Under the pieces are notes generated by a model. It saw only the letters and a program-made list of their open reading frames with translations, made no database searches and was not told the origin of the DNA. 64,000 bases of DNA, from assembly GCA_017462825.1 (NCBI GenBank), contig JAFTQI010000007.1:55342-119341 (forward strand), read 5' to 3'. Positions within the stretch are counted from its first letter, which is position 1, and every line of letters begins with the position of its first letter. Position numbers and translations under genes: made by a program. Positions 33,339-43,250 of the stretch are shown piece by piece. The DNA comes from Clostridia bacterium (lineage in GTDB: Bacteria > Bacillota_A > Clostridia > Christensenellales > Borkfalkiaceae).

Positions 33339-34865
33339 CTAAATACCGTTAAAAGCATATCCATTTTTATTCAGTTTCGTGTAATCAAAATCGACGTAGC
33401 GCAAGGTCACGTTACTACCTAGCGTCACTTCGCCCGCCGAAAGTTTGGCAAGATAATAGCTTAAAACCCCAACCTTGACTTTTTTGCCCGTGATTTGCAA
33501 ATGCGCCACGCTCGGAGTTGCGCCCGCAAAATACCCGCCGCTTAACGAAATTTCTACGCTGTTTTGCGAGGTATATTTCGTGTCGGGATATAAAATAATC
33601 TCGTACCTGCCCTGTTGATTCGTCATTTTTTCAAAAGCGGACTCTAACGATTTTTCCATTTCGTACTCGCCGTTTTCCTCACCGCAACGGACGGGACAAA
33701 GCCCTGTGCTTGAAAGGGCGGGAAGGTTGTACTGATATGCCGTACCCCACTCCTTAGGCGTATCCGCGATATGGGACGTCGCAAACGCCGAAGCGGTTTT
33801 TCCGAACCACTCGCGCGTGTACGTATTTTGGTCGCTCCAAGTCAAATCCATCGCGTACCACTCGCCGTCCAGCTCGAGTATATTCCATGCGTGACCTTCC
33901 GAAACGCCATTTTGCATTGCTGTACCCGTCACCGTTAAGCAGTCCAACCCAAAAAGCCCGCAAAAATAATCGAACGTTTCCGCGTACGTTTCGCATACGC
34001 CCGCGTTATAGAGCGCGCCGCCTGCAATAGAGTGCGCCCAAATAGCGTCCTCGGGCGTTTTGCCGTCCGCTTTATACGCATACTCGATTCTCCCGCAAAG
34101 ATAATCGTAAATCGTTAAAGCACGCTCGGTCAAGCTCGTTTTACCGCTTAAATACGCATCGCACTCAAACGCCATACCATAAAGCGCGTTCAATACCTTT
34201 TCACGCGCGGCGTACGTAGCATATTCCTCCGCTACTAAACAAAACAGCGTTTTGTCCGTATACAAAATCTTTCGATCCATCCAAAAAAAGAGCGGGTTCT
34301 CTTGTGCGAAGATTTTCCAAACCGTAATCGCTTGCTTGGTGGTAAGCCCGCAATCTTTATAGGAAATCTCCACGCATTCGTACTCGTCGTTGTCGCTTAA
34401 CGTATAATCTGTTTTTGCGAGGTGTGCCTGTGTGATTGCGTTATACATTTTCGTGTAAAAAGCGCGCAAGCCCACCCCGTTTTCTTCCTTTTCAAAGGCT
34501 GCATAGCTATATTGTGAAGTCGGCAAGGGCGAAACAAAATTCAACGGCTCTACCCTGCCTAAATCTTCGTAAGTGCCGTCCGTATAATACACTACTTTAT
34601 GCCCGATAGAATCAGTTTCTTCCCGCTCAACGACCTTTTCTGCGTTGGGTTCTGAGGTTGCACCGTCGGGCAAAACAGGATTGTCCACGCTGATTTCCGA
34701 ATCGAAATCTTCGGGTTTTTCCTGCCCGCTACCGCCGTTTTGCGTCGCTTCAGAATCGGACGTACCCATCAACTTATCGAGCAAGCTGCAAGAAGAAAAA
34801 GCGAACGCGGTCAGCCCTGCCAAACAGCAACACAGCATGCGGAATATTGTTTTTTTTCTATTCAT
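33339..34865 (-). CDS. Lipoprotein with transglutaminase-like domain
   Basis: 508 residues. A type II signal peptide with lipobox AFSSC (Cys26) is followed by an acidic/Gly/Ser linker. The transglutaminase-like core (about 250-370) has a likely triad: Cys in GVCETYAETF, His in GHAWNIL, and Asp in YAMDLTWSD. The C-terminal 130 residues are beta-rich. Bacterial relatives are cysteine proteases or wall-modifying proteins; the true activity is unknown. The stop codon sits inside a hairpin TTAACGG / CCGTTAA. It is the last gene of the galE operon. Confidence 0.8.
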   Translation of the reverse strand: MNRKKTIFRMLCCCLAGLTAFAFSSCSLLDKLMGTSDSEATQNGGSGQEKPEDFDSEISVDNPVLPDGATSEPNAEKVVEREETDSIGHKVVYYTDGTYEDLGRVEPLNFVSPLPTSQYSYAAFEKEENGVGLRAFYTKMYNAITQAHLAKTDYTLSDNDEYECVEISYKDCGLTTKQAITVWKIFAQENPLFFWMDRKILYTDKTLFCLVAEEYATYAAREKVLNALYGMAFECDAYLSGKTSLTERALTIYDYLCGRIEYAYKADGKTPEDAIWAHSIAGGALYNAGVCETYAETFDYFCGLFGLDCLTVTGTAMQNGVSEGHAWNILELDGEWYAMDLTWSDQNTYTREWFGKTASAFATSHIADTPKEWGTAYQYNLPALSSTGLCPVRCGEENGEYEMEKSLESAFEKMTNQQGRYEIILYPDTKYTSQNSVEISLSGGYFAGATPSVAHLQITGKKVKVGVLSYYLAKLSAGEVTLGSNVTLRYVDFDYTKLNKNGYAFNGI

Positions 34866-34889
34866 CTCTACTCCTAATACAGGGGAGAC

Positions 34890-35552
34890 TTAAAAAAGCT
34901 CCATCACCGCGGAATATTTTTTCAGCCAAGCGCGCTTGAGTTTGTAATCGGGAACGTATTTTTCCACTTCCGACCAAAACTGCGGAGAATGGTTTTTGTG
35001 CGTAACGTGCGCAAGCTCGTGAACGACCACGTATTCAACGACGTCCTTGGGCGCAAACAGCAGCCGATAGGAATACTTGATAACGTTATCCGCCGTGCAC
35101 AATCCCCAGCTACCCTTTGCGGAATTGATTTTTACCCTTTGAAAGGATACGCACATTTGCGCCGCGCGCTGCGCCGTCACTTTCGTTAGAATACGAAGCG
35201 CGTTTTCTTTCAGCCATTCCACCAACCGTTGACGGGTGTTTTTCTTGGGCAAATACAAAACACCGCGCTCGCTATCGAAGCCGATTTTGTTTTCTTCGAT
35301 ACAGACGATTTTACAGCGTTCTCCTAAAATTAAAAGATCGTAACCGTCTAAATCTTCGGGCGGTAATTGAATACCTGTCCCTTGTCTTTCCGCTTGTTTG
35401 CGCAAAATCCAAGCTTCCTTTTCCCATAAAAAACACTCGATTCGTTTTTGCGCGCAACGTATAGGCGCGCGCACAATCAACCGACCGAACGAATCGACGG
35501 ATATCGAGAGCGTCTTACGGTTGGAACGAATGATTTCGTGCGGCGTTATCAA
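34890..35552 (-). CDS. YgjP/DUF45-family metallopeptidase-like protein
   Basis: 220 residues. The zinc motif HELAH with a downstream NHSPQFW is the mark of the YgjP (SprT/WLM-like) family. The N-terminal half is beta-rich (KTLSISVDSFGRLIVRAP). Probably cytoplasmic. The start overlaps the galE stop as ATGA. Function in the family is poorly known. Confidence 0.85.
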   Translation of the reverse strand: MITPHEIIRSNRKTLSISVDSFGRLIVRAPIRCAQKRIECFLWEKEAWILRKQAERQGTGIQLPPEDLDGYDLLILGERCKIVCIEENKIGFDSERGVLYLPKKNTRQRLVEWLKENALRILTKVTAQRAAQMCVSFQRVKINSAKGSWGLCTADNVIKYSYRLLFAPKDVVEYVVVHELAHVTHKNHSPQFWSEVEKYVPDYKLKRAWLKKYSAVMELF

Positions 35553-36562
35553 GCCTCGTAGCCCCTCGGGTTACCGCTTTGCCATTTCCATTGCGAAGCG
35601 CACATTTCTTCAATGCCGTATTTCGCTTCCCATTTCAATTCCGCTTTCGCCTTATTCGGCGCGGCGTAACAGGTCGCAATGTCCCCGGGGCGGCGCTCAC
35701 AAATCTTGTAGGGCAAGGTCTTGCCGCAAGCCTTTTCAAAGGCGTGAATCATATCGAGTACGCTATAACCGTGTCCCGTACCCAAATTGTAAATATGCAC
35801 GCCGCTCGTTTGACACTGTTCAATCGCCGCGATATGCCCAAGCGCCAAGTCAACGACATGGATATAATCGCGAACGCCCGTACCGTCGGGAGTATCGTAA
35901 TCATTACCGAAAACGTTAATGCAAGCGAGTTTTCCGCTCGCCACCTGCGCTACGTAAGGCATCAAGTTGTTGGGAATGCCTTTCGGGTCTTCCCCGATAA
36001 GTCCGCTTTCGTGCGCGCCGACGGGGTTGAAATAACGAAGCAAAATAATATTCCATTCGTTGTCCGCTTTATGCAAATCCTGCATGATCATTTCCATCAT
36101 GAGCTTTGTCGAGCCGTAAGGATTCGTCGTGGAAAGACGGCAGTTTTCATCGAGAGGCAAGCGTTCGGGATCGCCGTACACCGTTGCCGACGACGAGAAA
36201 ATGATTTTCTTGACGTTGTGCTTTGCCATTACTTTCAAAAGCCCAACCGTACCGCTGATGTTGTTTTCGTAATATTTCAAGGGCAGTTTCACGCTTTCGC
36301 CTACCGCTTTATACGCCGCAAAATGAATGACTGCGTCCACTTTATGGGCGGAGAAAATTTTATCCATGCCGTCCTCATTCGCGATGTTTTCTTCGTAAAA
36401 AATCACTTCCTTGCCCGTGATTTTTTGCACGCGGCGCAAGCTTTCATAGCTCGAATTGCTAAAATTGTCTACGACGATTACTTCGTAATCCCTATTCAAA
36501 AGCTCTAAAACCGTATGCGAGCCGATATACCCGCAACCGCCCGTAACCAAAATCGTTGCCAT
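35549..36562 (-). CDS. galE: UDP-glucose 4-epimerase
   Basis: 337 residues, the usual length. NAD-binding GGCGYIGSH at the N terminus, catalytic Ser region SSSATVYG, Tyr-Lys pair in PYGSTK, and the GalE-specific NPVGAHESGLIGEDP. It interconverts UDP-Glc and UDP-Gal, so it would supply UDP-Gal for the mutase-like enzyme at 57506. First gene of an operon with ygjP and the lipoprotein. Confidence 0.95.
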   Translation of the reverse strand: MATILVTGGCGYIGSHTVLELLNRDYEVIVVDNFSNSSYESLRRVQKITGKEVIFYEENIANEDGMDKIFSAHKVDAVIHFAAYKAVGESVKLPLKYYENNISGTVGLLKVMAKHNVKKIIFSSSATVYGDPERLPLDENCRLSTTNPYGSTKLMMEMIMQDLHKADNEWNIILLRYFNPVGAHESGLIGEDPKGIPNNLMPYVAQVASGKLACINVFGNDYDTPDGTGVRDYIHVVDLALGHIAAIEQCQTSGVHIYNLGTGHGYSVLDMIHAFEKACGKTLPYKICERRPGDIATCYAAPNKAKAELKWEAKYGIEEMCASQWKWQSGNPRGYEA

Positions 36563-36592
36563 ATTTTTTACCTCACTTGATTTTTTGCTAAT

Positions 36593-36621
36593 ATTATAGT
36601 CTTTAAAAGGTTAATTTTCAA
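36593..36621 (-). promoter_or_regulatory. Sigma-A promoter of the galE operon
   Basis: TTGAAA, 17-bp spacer, TATAAT. Confidence 0.75.
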
Positions 36622-36679
36622 TAGAAATTGCTTCGCAAAAACGCGAGATTCTTTCGCCGCTTTTTAGCGAAAAATCCGC

Positions 36680-37948
36680 TTATTCTTCCTCGGATTCTTC
36701 GGCGTTTTCCGTGATACGCGAACGAATTTTCAGTACCTTTTGACGGGTCGCTTTCACAATTTTGAGTTCTACGTTTTTCACGCAAACGCATTCCCCGATA
36801 GGAGGAATTCCGCCGTATACTTCGGTCACCCAACCACCAACGGTGTTTGATTCGCAATCTTCCGCCTGTTCCTCCAAGCCGTAGAGCTCGAAGAACTCCT
36901 CCAAGCCGCATTTGCCGTCCACCCAATACTCGTCTTCCGCGATTTTTCCGAACAAGACTTCTTCCTCATCGTGTTCGTCCCAAATTTCACCGACAAGCTC
37001 TTCCAAAATGTCCTCAAGCGTAACGATACCCAAAAGTCCGCCGTACTCGTCCGAAACCGCCGCCATGTGAATCTTTTGTTTTTGGAGCTGTTTCAAAAGG
37101 GTGGAAATGCGGGTGTATTCCGTCGTGAACACGATGTCCTGCACGAAATGGGAAATTTCCTTTTCGCCGCGGACGTACGCACTAAAGAAGTCGCGTTCGT
37201 GAATCAAACCGATGACGTTATCGATTGTTTCTTTATATACGGGCAAACGGGAATACCCCGTACGCTCGAAAAGCTCGCGCACTTCATCCATCGTCGAAGA
37301 TTCTTCCACCGCAAACACGTCGACGCGCGGGACAAGAATGTCCTCTACTTTTAAATCGTCAAACTCCAAAGCCGAACGCACGAGCTCGGATTCGTCTTCT
37401 TTGAGCGTACCGCTCTCCTCCGCTTCTTCGACAAGCGAAAGCAGTTCTTCGTCCGTAACCGTTTCGTCCTTTTTGAGCTTAAAGACTTTCGCAAGCACGT
37501 ATTTGTAGCCGTCGAAAATTTTGCATATCGGCCAAAGCAGCCAATAGAAAAGCTGCAACAAGGGATAGACGAAAAAGCACGCTTTTTCGGGATACACGCT
37601 CGCCAAATATTTGGGCGTGATTTCGCCGAAAAGCAATACGACGACCGTCAAAACCGCCGTAGAAACCGTTGCTGCCACGTCGGGATTTGTGATAAGCTTT
37701 GCAAAGAGAATCGTACCGAGCGCGGAAGCTGTCAAATTCACGATGTTGTTGCCGACAAGAATCGCCGTTACTAGCTTATCGTACTTTTCATCGGCGAATT
37801 TATATACCGCCTTTGCGTTCTTTTTACCTTGCGACGCAAGCGTTTTCAGCTTAATTTTGTTCGCGCAGGAAAATGCGGTCTCCGTCCCCGAAAAGAAGCC
37901 GGAAAGAAGCACTAACACTATAATCGCAATCGTTAGGGGTAGGTCCAT
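36680..37948 (-). CDS. CNNM/CorC-HlyC-type membrane protein (DUF21-CBS-CorC)
   Basis: 422 residues. N-terminal DUF21 domain with four TM segments and the motif SGFFSGTETAFSCAN, then two CBS domains (about 205-325) and a C-terminal CorC/HlyC transporter-associated domain (GGWVTEVYGGIPPIGE). Family members act in Mg2+/Co2+ efflux or its control. An acidic C-terminal tail (NAEESEEE) is present. The ribosome site (GGAGG) is about 16 nt from the ATG, which is far. Monocistronic. Confidence 0.88.
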   Translation of the reverse strand: MDLPLTIAIIVLVLLSGFFSGTETAFSCANKIKLKTLASQGKKNAKAVYKFADEKYDKLVTAILVGNNIVNLTASALGTILFAKLITNPDVAATVSTAVLTVVVLLFGEITPKYLASVYPEKACFFVYPLLQLFYWLLWPICKIFDGYKYVLAKVFKLKKDETVTDEELLSLVEEAEESGTLKEDESELVRSALEFDDLKVEDILVPRVDVFAVEESSTMDEVRELFERTGYSRLPVYKETIDNVIGLIHERDFFSAYVRGEKEISHFVQDIVFTTEYTRISTLLKQLQKQKIHMAAVSDEYGGLLGIVTLEDILEELVGEIWDEHDEEEVLFGKIAEDEYWVDGKCGLEEFFELYGLEEQAEDCESNTVGGWVTEVYGGIPPIGECVCVKNVELKIVKATRQKVLKIRSRITENAEESEEE

Positions 37949-38011
37949 GATAGTTGTTGATTATCCTCCAAAAAAATATAAATAACATTCGAGTTTTTAC
38001 TCTCACTTGCT

Positions 38012-38041
38012 ATTATAATACTTTTTACGCGCTTTTGTCAA
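38012..38041 (-). promoter_or_regulatory. Sigma-A promoter of the CorC-like gene
   Basis: TTGACA, 18-bp spacer, TATAAT. Confidence 0.75.
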
Positions 38042-38183
38042 CGAATGTGACGAAATAATTAACTTTTTTCACACGTTTTTTAGAAAATCATAATATTTTA
38101 TATTATGTCTTGCCTTTTCGACGGAACGGCACGATATTAAACCGCGCTAAAAAGTCCGTTTTATTCCCCGACAAAAACAGTCC

Positions 38184-38209
38184 GCGCCGCCCGAAAAATC
38201 GGGCGGCGC
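38184..38209 (-). terminator. Terminator of the opp operon
   Basis: 11-bp GC-rich stem GCGCCGCCCGA and its complement with a 4-nt loop, followed on the minus strand by GGACTGTTTTTG. Confidence 0.8.
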
Positions 38210-38225
38210 TTACCGTTTTCTTCCT

Positions 38226-39254
38226 TTATAGCTTTCTCGCTTTTTTCTTTTTCGTTTCCGCACAATCCATCGCGAAATGACAAGCGCAAAAATGCCCGTT
38301 TTCCACTTCTACAACGGGGGCGTGTACGCGTTGACAAATTTCTTGCGTGTAAAAACAGCGGGTATGAAAGGGACAGCCCGACGGCGGTGAAACGGGGTTG
38401 GGAAGCTGCCCTTCAAGCAGAATTTTTTCCCTCTCCTGCTCCTGGATATTCGGCGCGGCGGAAATGAGCGCCATGGTGTACGGATGTCTTGGGTTTTCGA
38501 AAATTTGCTCCGCGCTGCCCATCTCCACGATTTTGCCTAAATACATCACCGCAATTCTATCCGAAATATACCGCACCACCGATAAATCGTGGGAAATGAA
38601 TAAATACGTCAGTCCTTCCTTTTCCTTTAAGTCGCTTAAAAGATTGAGTATTTGCGATTGTATCGACACGTCGAGCGCGGAAACACACTCGTCACAAACG
38701 ATGAATTTAGGTTTTACCGCCAAAGCCCGCGCAATGCAAATTCTTTGGCGCTGTCCGCCTGAAAACTGATGGGGATAACGGCGCAACATATGCTCTTGCA
38801 AACCGCAAGCGCGCATAACCCCCAAAACATACTCCCAAAGTTCGGCGCTCCCGCGTTTGAAATATCCGTGCGTGACCGCACCTTCTGCAATCAGTTGTCC
38901 TACGGTCATACGGGGATTGAGAGAAGAATATGGGTCTTGAAAAATGATTTGTAAGTCTTTACGGAAATCGCGCATTTGCCGAACGCTTAAGTCCGTCACG
39001 ACCGTTTCCCCTGTTTCTTGATGAAAGACAACCTGCCCGTCCGTCGGCTCGTAAAGGCGTAAAAGAGTCCGTCCAAACGTTGATTTTCCCGACCCACTTT
39101 CACCGACTAGTCCAAAGGTTTCCCCCTCGTAAATTTCCAAGTTAACCCCGTCCACCGCCCGCAAAAAAACGTTTTTGCGGGTAAAAAGACCCGTTTTTAC
39201 CGGGAAATATTTTTTCAAGTTTTTAACGGTTAGAAGTTTTTTTCTCTCGCTCAT
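38226..39254 (-). CDS. oppF: Oligopeptide ABC transporter ATPase OppF
   Basis: 342 residues from the ATG at 39254, chosen for its AGGAAA site and the usual OppF N terminus; an in-frame ATG at 39314 would add 20 residues inside oppD. Walker [13 protein letters not shown], signature FSGGQRQR, Walker B FIVCDECVSALD. The C-terminal oligo_HPY domain has the Cys cluster C-x-FHTRC-x7-C typical of Fe-S-like or Zn sites in OppD/F. It overlaps oppD by 32 bp. Confidence 0.92.
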   Translation of the reverse strand: MSERKKLLTVKNLKKYFPVKTGLFTRKNVFLRAVDGVNLEIYEGETFGLVGESGSGKSTFGRTLLRLYEPTDGQVVFHQETGETVVTDLSVRQMRDFRKDLQIIFQDPYSSLNPRMTVGQLIAEGAVTHGYFKRGSAELWEYVLGVMRACGLQEHMLRRYPHQFSGGQRQRICIARALAVKPKFIVCDECVSALDVSIQSQILNLLSDLKEKEGLTYLFISHDLSVVRYISDRIAVMYLGKIVEMGSAEQIFENPRHPYTMALISAAPNIQEQEREKILLEGQLPNPVSPPSGCPFHTRCFYTQEICQRVHAPVVEVENGHFCACHFAMDCAETKKKKARKL

Positions 39255-40245
39255 TTTTCCTACTCTCTTGGTTTGGATAAAAACACCGCACGAAATGCCC
39301 GCTTTCGCACTCAAAAAGATTCGGCTCTTCCGCTACGCATTTTTCCGTAGCGTACTTGCATCTTGGCGCAAATTTACACCCCTTGGGAAGATTAGACGGA
39401 TGGGGCGTAGTCCCTGAAATTGTTTCCAATCGCGCCCCTTTTTTTTGCGCGCTCGGTATGGACGCTAACAAACCCTCCGTGTATGGGTGCGAATAGCCGT
39501 TTTTTTGAAAAATGCGATAGGCAGGTACGCGTTCAACGATTTGTCCGCAGTACATCACCGCCACGTCGTCCGCCATTTCTTTTACCACGCCCAAATCGTG
39601 CGTAATGAATAAAATTGCCGTACCGTGCTCTTTTTGCAAGTCCTGCATCAGCCGTAAAATTTGCGCTTGAATCGTGACGTCGAGCGCCGTAGTCGGTTCG
39701 TCTGCGATTAAAAGTTTCGGTTCGCAGGAAAGTGCCATTGCAATCATGACGCGTTGGCGCATACCCCCCGAAAGCTGATGAGGATACTGCCTTGCCACAC
39801 GCTCGGGGGACGCGATACGCACTTCTTCTAGCATTTTTATCGCGTTTGCTTCCGCTTCCTTTTTTGTTTGCCCGCGATGGTATATAAAAGGTTCGGAAAG
39901 CTGTTTTTTTACGCTGAATACGGGGTTGAGCGCAGTCATCGGCTCTTGAAAAATTACGGAAATCCGATTCCCGCGTATCGAGCGCATTTCACTTGGCGCG
40001 AGCTTGGTTAAATCCACCGTTTTCTCCCCGTCGCGGAAGAGAATTTCCCCGCTTTCGATTTTTCCGTTTTCGTCGAGCAGTCCTAAAATACTCATTGCGG
40101 AAACACTTTTCCCCGAACCGCTCTCGCCCACAAGCGCGAGCGTTTTCCCTTCTTCCACGGAAAAAGAAAGGTCATTGACCGCTGTCACGTAACCTTTACC
40201 GACCCGAAATACCGTCCGTAAATTCCGTACTTCTAAAAGCGTCAT
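39223..40245 (-). CDS. oppD: Oligopeptide ABC transporter ATPase OppD
   Basis: 340 residues. Walker [13 protein letters not shown], signature LSGGMRQR, Walker [13 protein letters not shown], and the C-terminal Cys motif C-x-FAPRC-x5-EKC. It pairs with OppF to power peptide uptake. The start overlaps the oppC stop as ATGA. Confidence 0.93.
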   Translation of the reverse strand: MTLLEVRNLRTVFRVGKGYVTAVNDLSFSVEEGKTLALVGESGSGKSVSAMSILGLLDENGKIESGEILFRDGEKTVDLTKLAPSEMRSIRGNRISVIFQEPMTALNPVFSVKKQLSEPFIYHRGQTKKEAEANAIKMLEEVRIASPERVARQYPHQLSGGMRQRVMIAMALSCEPKLLIADEPTTALDVTIQAQILRLMQDLQKEHGTAILFITHDLGVVKEMADDVAVMYCGQIVERVPAYRIFQKNGYSHPYTEGLLASIPSAQKKGARLETISGTTPHPSNLPKGCKFAPRCKYATEKCVAEEPNLFECESGHFVRCFYPNQESRKNEREKKTSNR

Positions 40246-42164
40246 GCCTGTTCCCCCTTTTTAGGGTCAAGCGCGTCGCGTAAAGCGTCCCCGATTACGT
40301 TGATGGCAATCACCGCCACCGACAAAAATAGCGCAGGGAAAAACCATTGCCACCAATAATGCTGAATAACGGTGCTGTTATTACAGCCCGTTAGCATATT
40401 CCCCCAAGTCGGACGAGGCTGTTGTACCCCAAAGCCCAAATAGGACAGTGACGATTCCGTCAAAAGACAGCCTGCAAAATCGAGGGTCATACTTACCAAA
40501 ATGACCGATACGATGTTCGGCAAAACGTGCCGAAAGGCGATTTTACTTTCCTTGACCCCCATAGCGCGAGCGGAAAGGACGAACTCCTTTTCCCGTTCGG
40601 CAAGCACTTGACCGCGTATCATACGCGCAAGCCCCGTCCAAGAAAGCGCGCCTAAAATCAGCATAATGATAAAAATTCGCATGGTTTCGCCTACGTTGTA
40701 ATTTTTGATGATTTGCGATAGGAGCATCGCAAACGGCAAAAAAGGTATGGACGAAAAAATCTCCGTAATTCGCATTAAAAGCGTATCTACAAAACCGCCG
40801 AAATACCCTGCCGTACAACCGACAAGAATGGCAATGGTCGAGGACACAAGCACCGCCACTGCACCGATCGTCATGGTCATTTTACCGCCGTGCGCGATTC
40901 GCGCAAACACGTCGCGGCCGCGGCCGTCCGTACCCATTAAATACCCCTTTAAGCCTGCGCTTTGGCGGAGTTTTCCCTCGCTTATAATATAGCTTTGGAG
41001 TGAGCCCGCAAAGGCGCAGTCCCCAGATTTTTTTAGGTTGCACTGTCCGTATGCGTTATGCCCCCACGCATAGGCGTTTCCTTGATTCGTCACGCCGACA
41101 AAATGGCGCGAACCGCCGTCTAAATCCACAAAGTATTCTCCGTTTCCAAGACGTGGAAGTATATCCTCGCCGTTCTCGAACGCGCCCGCGACAACGAGCT
41201 CGTCATCTTCCGTCAAAAGTGCAATACATTTATTGCTTGAAGTGAGTTTTTTTACTTTTCTGCCATACAGGTATGCGTTCAAATCCCGCCCCCGACCGTT
41301 TTTCGAACCTACCACGGACGAGAAAAAGCCCGTATTCGTCATAATTTTACCGTCTTTCGTTAAGCCGACCGCTAAAGAGTTGGTAAAAACGATTTTTTCC
41401 ATATCCGACCCGTTTTCAAAATCCTTCAAATTGCGTACGGCGTTGGTGTTTCCCCAAACGTAACATTTTCCGCCACCCAAAATTAAAGCGGTGGCTTGAT
41501 AACCGCAGGATAAGCTTTTAACCCCCGAATCACCCACGCCGTTTTGCAGTTCGATCGGCATAGAAATTGCGTTCAAAGTAGGCTCGTAGCCGTACTGTCC
41601 GCAGCTTTTATCCCCCCAACCGACAATTTCCCCCGATTTGGTTACCGCGATAATATGGTCTTTCCCTGCCGCCGCAGATATTACACCCTCCGCTTTAACC
41701 TGTTTAGGAATAGATTTTAAGTCCGTTTTGTTCAGTCTATCCTTAGTATTTCCCCAAACGTAGAGTTTTCCGCTCCCCGAAACGCCGACGGTAAAATCGG
41801 CAAAACCGTCAATGGTTTGTACGTCTTTTTTCAAGTCCCGCGGCACGGAACGCAAGGAATAACCCGGGGGTGCATTTTGTTGCAGGGGATCGGTGTAATT
41901 TTTATCGAGCTTCACAACATTCGGTGCAATAAAAACGAATAAGAAAAGTCCAATCAAGACCGTAAGCGCGAAAAGGGCGCTTTTCTTAGAGAAAAACGCC
42001 TTGGCAAGGAGTTTGGACGGGCTTTCGATTTTCTCGCCGTCTTTCCCCTCTTGCCACTCTTTCGCACTGCCGAATATCCCGCGTTTTATCCATCTAAAAA
42101 AACGTTTCAACGCAGACACGGTAGCTTCATACGCTCTTTTGAATATATTTTTTTCACTTTTCAT
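40242..42164 (-). CDS. oppC: OppC permease with an inserted RCC1-like beta-propeller
   Basis: 640 residues against about 300 for OppC. Residues 1-60 are a charged tail and 62-82 are TM1 (ALFALTVLIGLFLFVFIAP). Residues about 105-390 hold at least five RCC1-type repeats (GKLYVWGNT, GEIVGWGDKSCGQYG, GKCYVWGNT, GNAYAWGHNAYGQ, each near a xxALxxxG strand). The normal OppC text resumes at MGTDGRGRDVFARI (410), with further TM helices and the EAA-type loop (SARAMGVKESKIAFRHVLPN). The insert lies in the first outer loop, so the propeller should face outside, near the binding protein. The reading frame is continuous; this is a true fusion. Confidence 0.9.
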   Translation of the reverse strand: MKSEKNIFKRAYEATVSALKRFFRWIKRGIFGSAKEWQEGKDGEKIESPSKLLAKAFFSKKSALFALTVLIGLFLFVFIAPNVVKLDKNYTDPLQQNAPPGYSLRSVPRDLKKDVQTIDGFADFTVGVSGSGKLYVWGNTKDRLNKTDLKSIPKQVKAEGVISAAAGKDHIIAVTKSGEIVGWGDKSCGQYGYEPTLNAISMPIELQNGVGDSGVKSLSCGYQATALILGGGKCYVWGNTNAVRNLKDFENGSDMEKIVFTNSLAVGLTKDGKIMTNTGFFSSVVGSKNGRGRDLNAYLYGRKVKKLTSSNKCIALLTEDDELVVAGAFENGEDILPRLGNGEYFVDLDGGSRHFVGVTNQGNAYAWGHNAYGQCNLKKSGDCAFAGSLQSYIISEGKLRQSAGLKGYLMGTDGRGRDVFARIAHGGKMTMTIGAVAVLVSSTIAILVGCTAGYFGGFVDTLLMRITEIFSSIPFLPFAMLLSQIIKNYNVGETMRIFIIMLILGALSWTGLARMIRGQVLAEREKEFVLSARAMGVKESKIAFRHVLPNIVSVILVSMTLDFAGCLLTESSLSYLGFGVQQPRPTWGNMLTGCNNSTVIQHYWWQWFFPALFLSVAVIAINVIGDALRDALDPKKGEQA

Positions 42165-42172
42165 CTTTTCAC

Positions 42173-43189
42173 CTATTGCCCCACTCGGATACGCGGGTCT
42201 ACCAGTCCGTAAGCAAGATCGACGAGCAAATTCCCCACGAGCGCAAGAACGATATAAAAGGTTTGCATTGCAAGCACAATTTCGTTGTCGTTGGCGCTTA
42301 ACGCGTCGAAATAAATCTTCCCCATACCGTTGATCCCAAAAATATTTTCAATCATAATCGATCCGGAAAATATCCCCAATAACCAGCCTATCACTAGCGC
42401 GACAATAGGGATAAGCGCATTCCGCCACGCATGCGAGCGTACAACCAATCTTTCCTTTAACCCTTTTGCCCGAGCGGTACGGATACAGTCGAGCGAGAGC
42501 GCGTCAATCATTGCCGCGCGAACGTAACGAGTCATACCGCCAAGCGAACAAAAGGTCATTACAATAAGCGGCAGGGCGAAATGATAGAGCTTATCTAAAA
42601 AGGCGCGAAAGCCTACAAAGTCTTTTCCCACCGAACTCATACCCGAAACGGGAAAAAGATTTAACTGCACCGCAAAAAGCCAAATCCCCAAAATCGCGAC
42701 GATAAACGTGGGCATACTATATCCCACAATCGTGCCGATTTGCACTGCCGTATCCCGTTTACTACCCTTTTTCCTCGCGCAAAAAATCCCTAAAGGGATT
42801 GTTATTCCCAACGCGAACAACGCACCGAAAAAATTTAAAAACACCGTATTGAAAAAGGGTTCTTTAATTACTGCGGCAACAGGCTTTGCGTACACGATAG
42901 AATTGCCCAAATTCCCCTGCAAAAGCCCGTTAAACGAACCGTCGTAAAAGCTTGCAAGCCCAATCCAACGTAAATATCTCGTAAACAAACTGCCGTCCAG
43001 CCCCAACCGCCTTTGCCAATAAAGATACCGTTCGGCATAAATCAAATGCTTATTCGCGGCAATCTCCTGCATCGCCATATCCGCCGCCTTATCCACAGGC
43101 AACATATTGTATACCGCGAAAATTAAGAAGGATAAAATGATCAGCACGACAAGCATATACCCAAGCCGTTTTAAAACGTATTTCCCCAC
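42173..43189 (-). CDS. oppB: Oligopeptide ABC transporter permease OppB
   Basis: 338 residues, GTG start after a perfect GGAGG. TM1 (MLVVLIILSFLIFAVYNMLP) is followed by the outer loop and the five-helix permease core, with the EAA-type loop RTARAKGLKERLVVRSHAWRNA. It forms the membrane channel with OppC, 8 bp downstream. Confidence 0.92.
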   Translation of the reverse strand: MGKYVLKRLGYMLVVLIILSFLIFAVYNMLPVDKAADMAMQEIAANKHLIYAERYLYWQRRLGLDGSLFTRYLRWIGLASFYDGSFNGLLQGNLGNSIVYAKPVAAVIKEPFFNTVFLNFFGALFALGITIPLGIFCARKKGSKRDTAVQIGTIVGYSMPTFIVAILGIWLFAVQLNLFPVSGMSSVGKDFVGFRAFLDKLYHFALPLIVMTFCSLGGMTRYVRAAMIDALSLDCIRTARAKGLKERLVVRSHAWRNALIPIVALVIGWLLGIFSGSIMIENIFGINGMGKIYFDALSANDNEIVLAMQTFYIVLALVGNLLVDLAYGLVDPRIRVGQ

Positions 43190-43207
43190 TTTTATCCTCC
43201 TTTTTTG

Positions 43208-43230
43208 ATTTCAACGCATACACGGTGCTT
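43208..43230. repeat. Dispersed palindrome, degenerate copy upstream of oppB
   Basis: TTTCAACGCATACACGGTGC, same family as 30045 and 50164 with both half-sites changed. Confidence 0.4.
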
Positions 43231-43250
43231 TATTGATTGTTTTGAAGAAT

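Noticed and set aside
42106..42130. Look-alikes of the dispersed palindrome inside oppC (and near 58266 in the UGM-like gene)
   Set aside because: They are in frame and encode ATVSAL in both proteins; the palindrome is not complete. Treated as chance.
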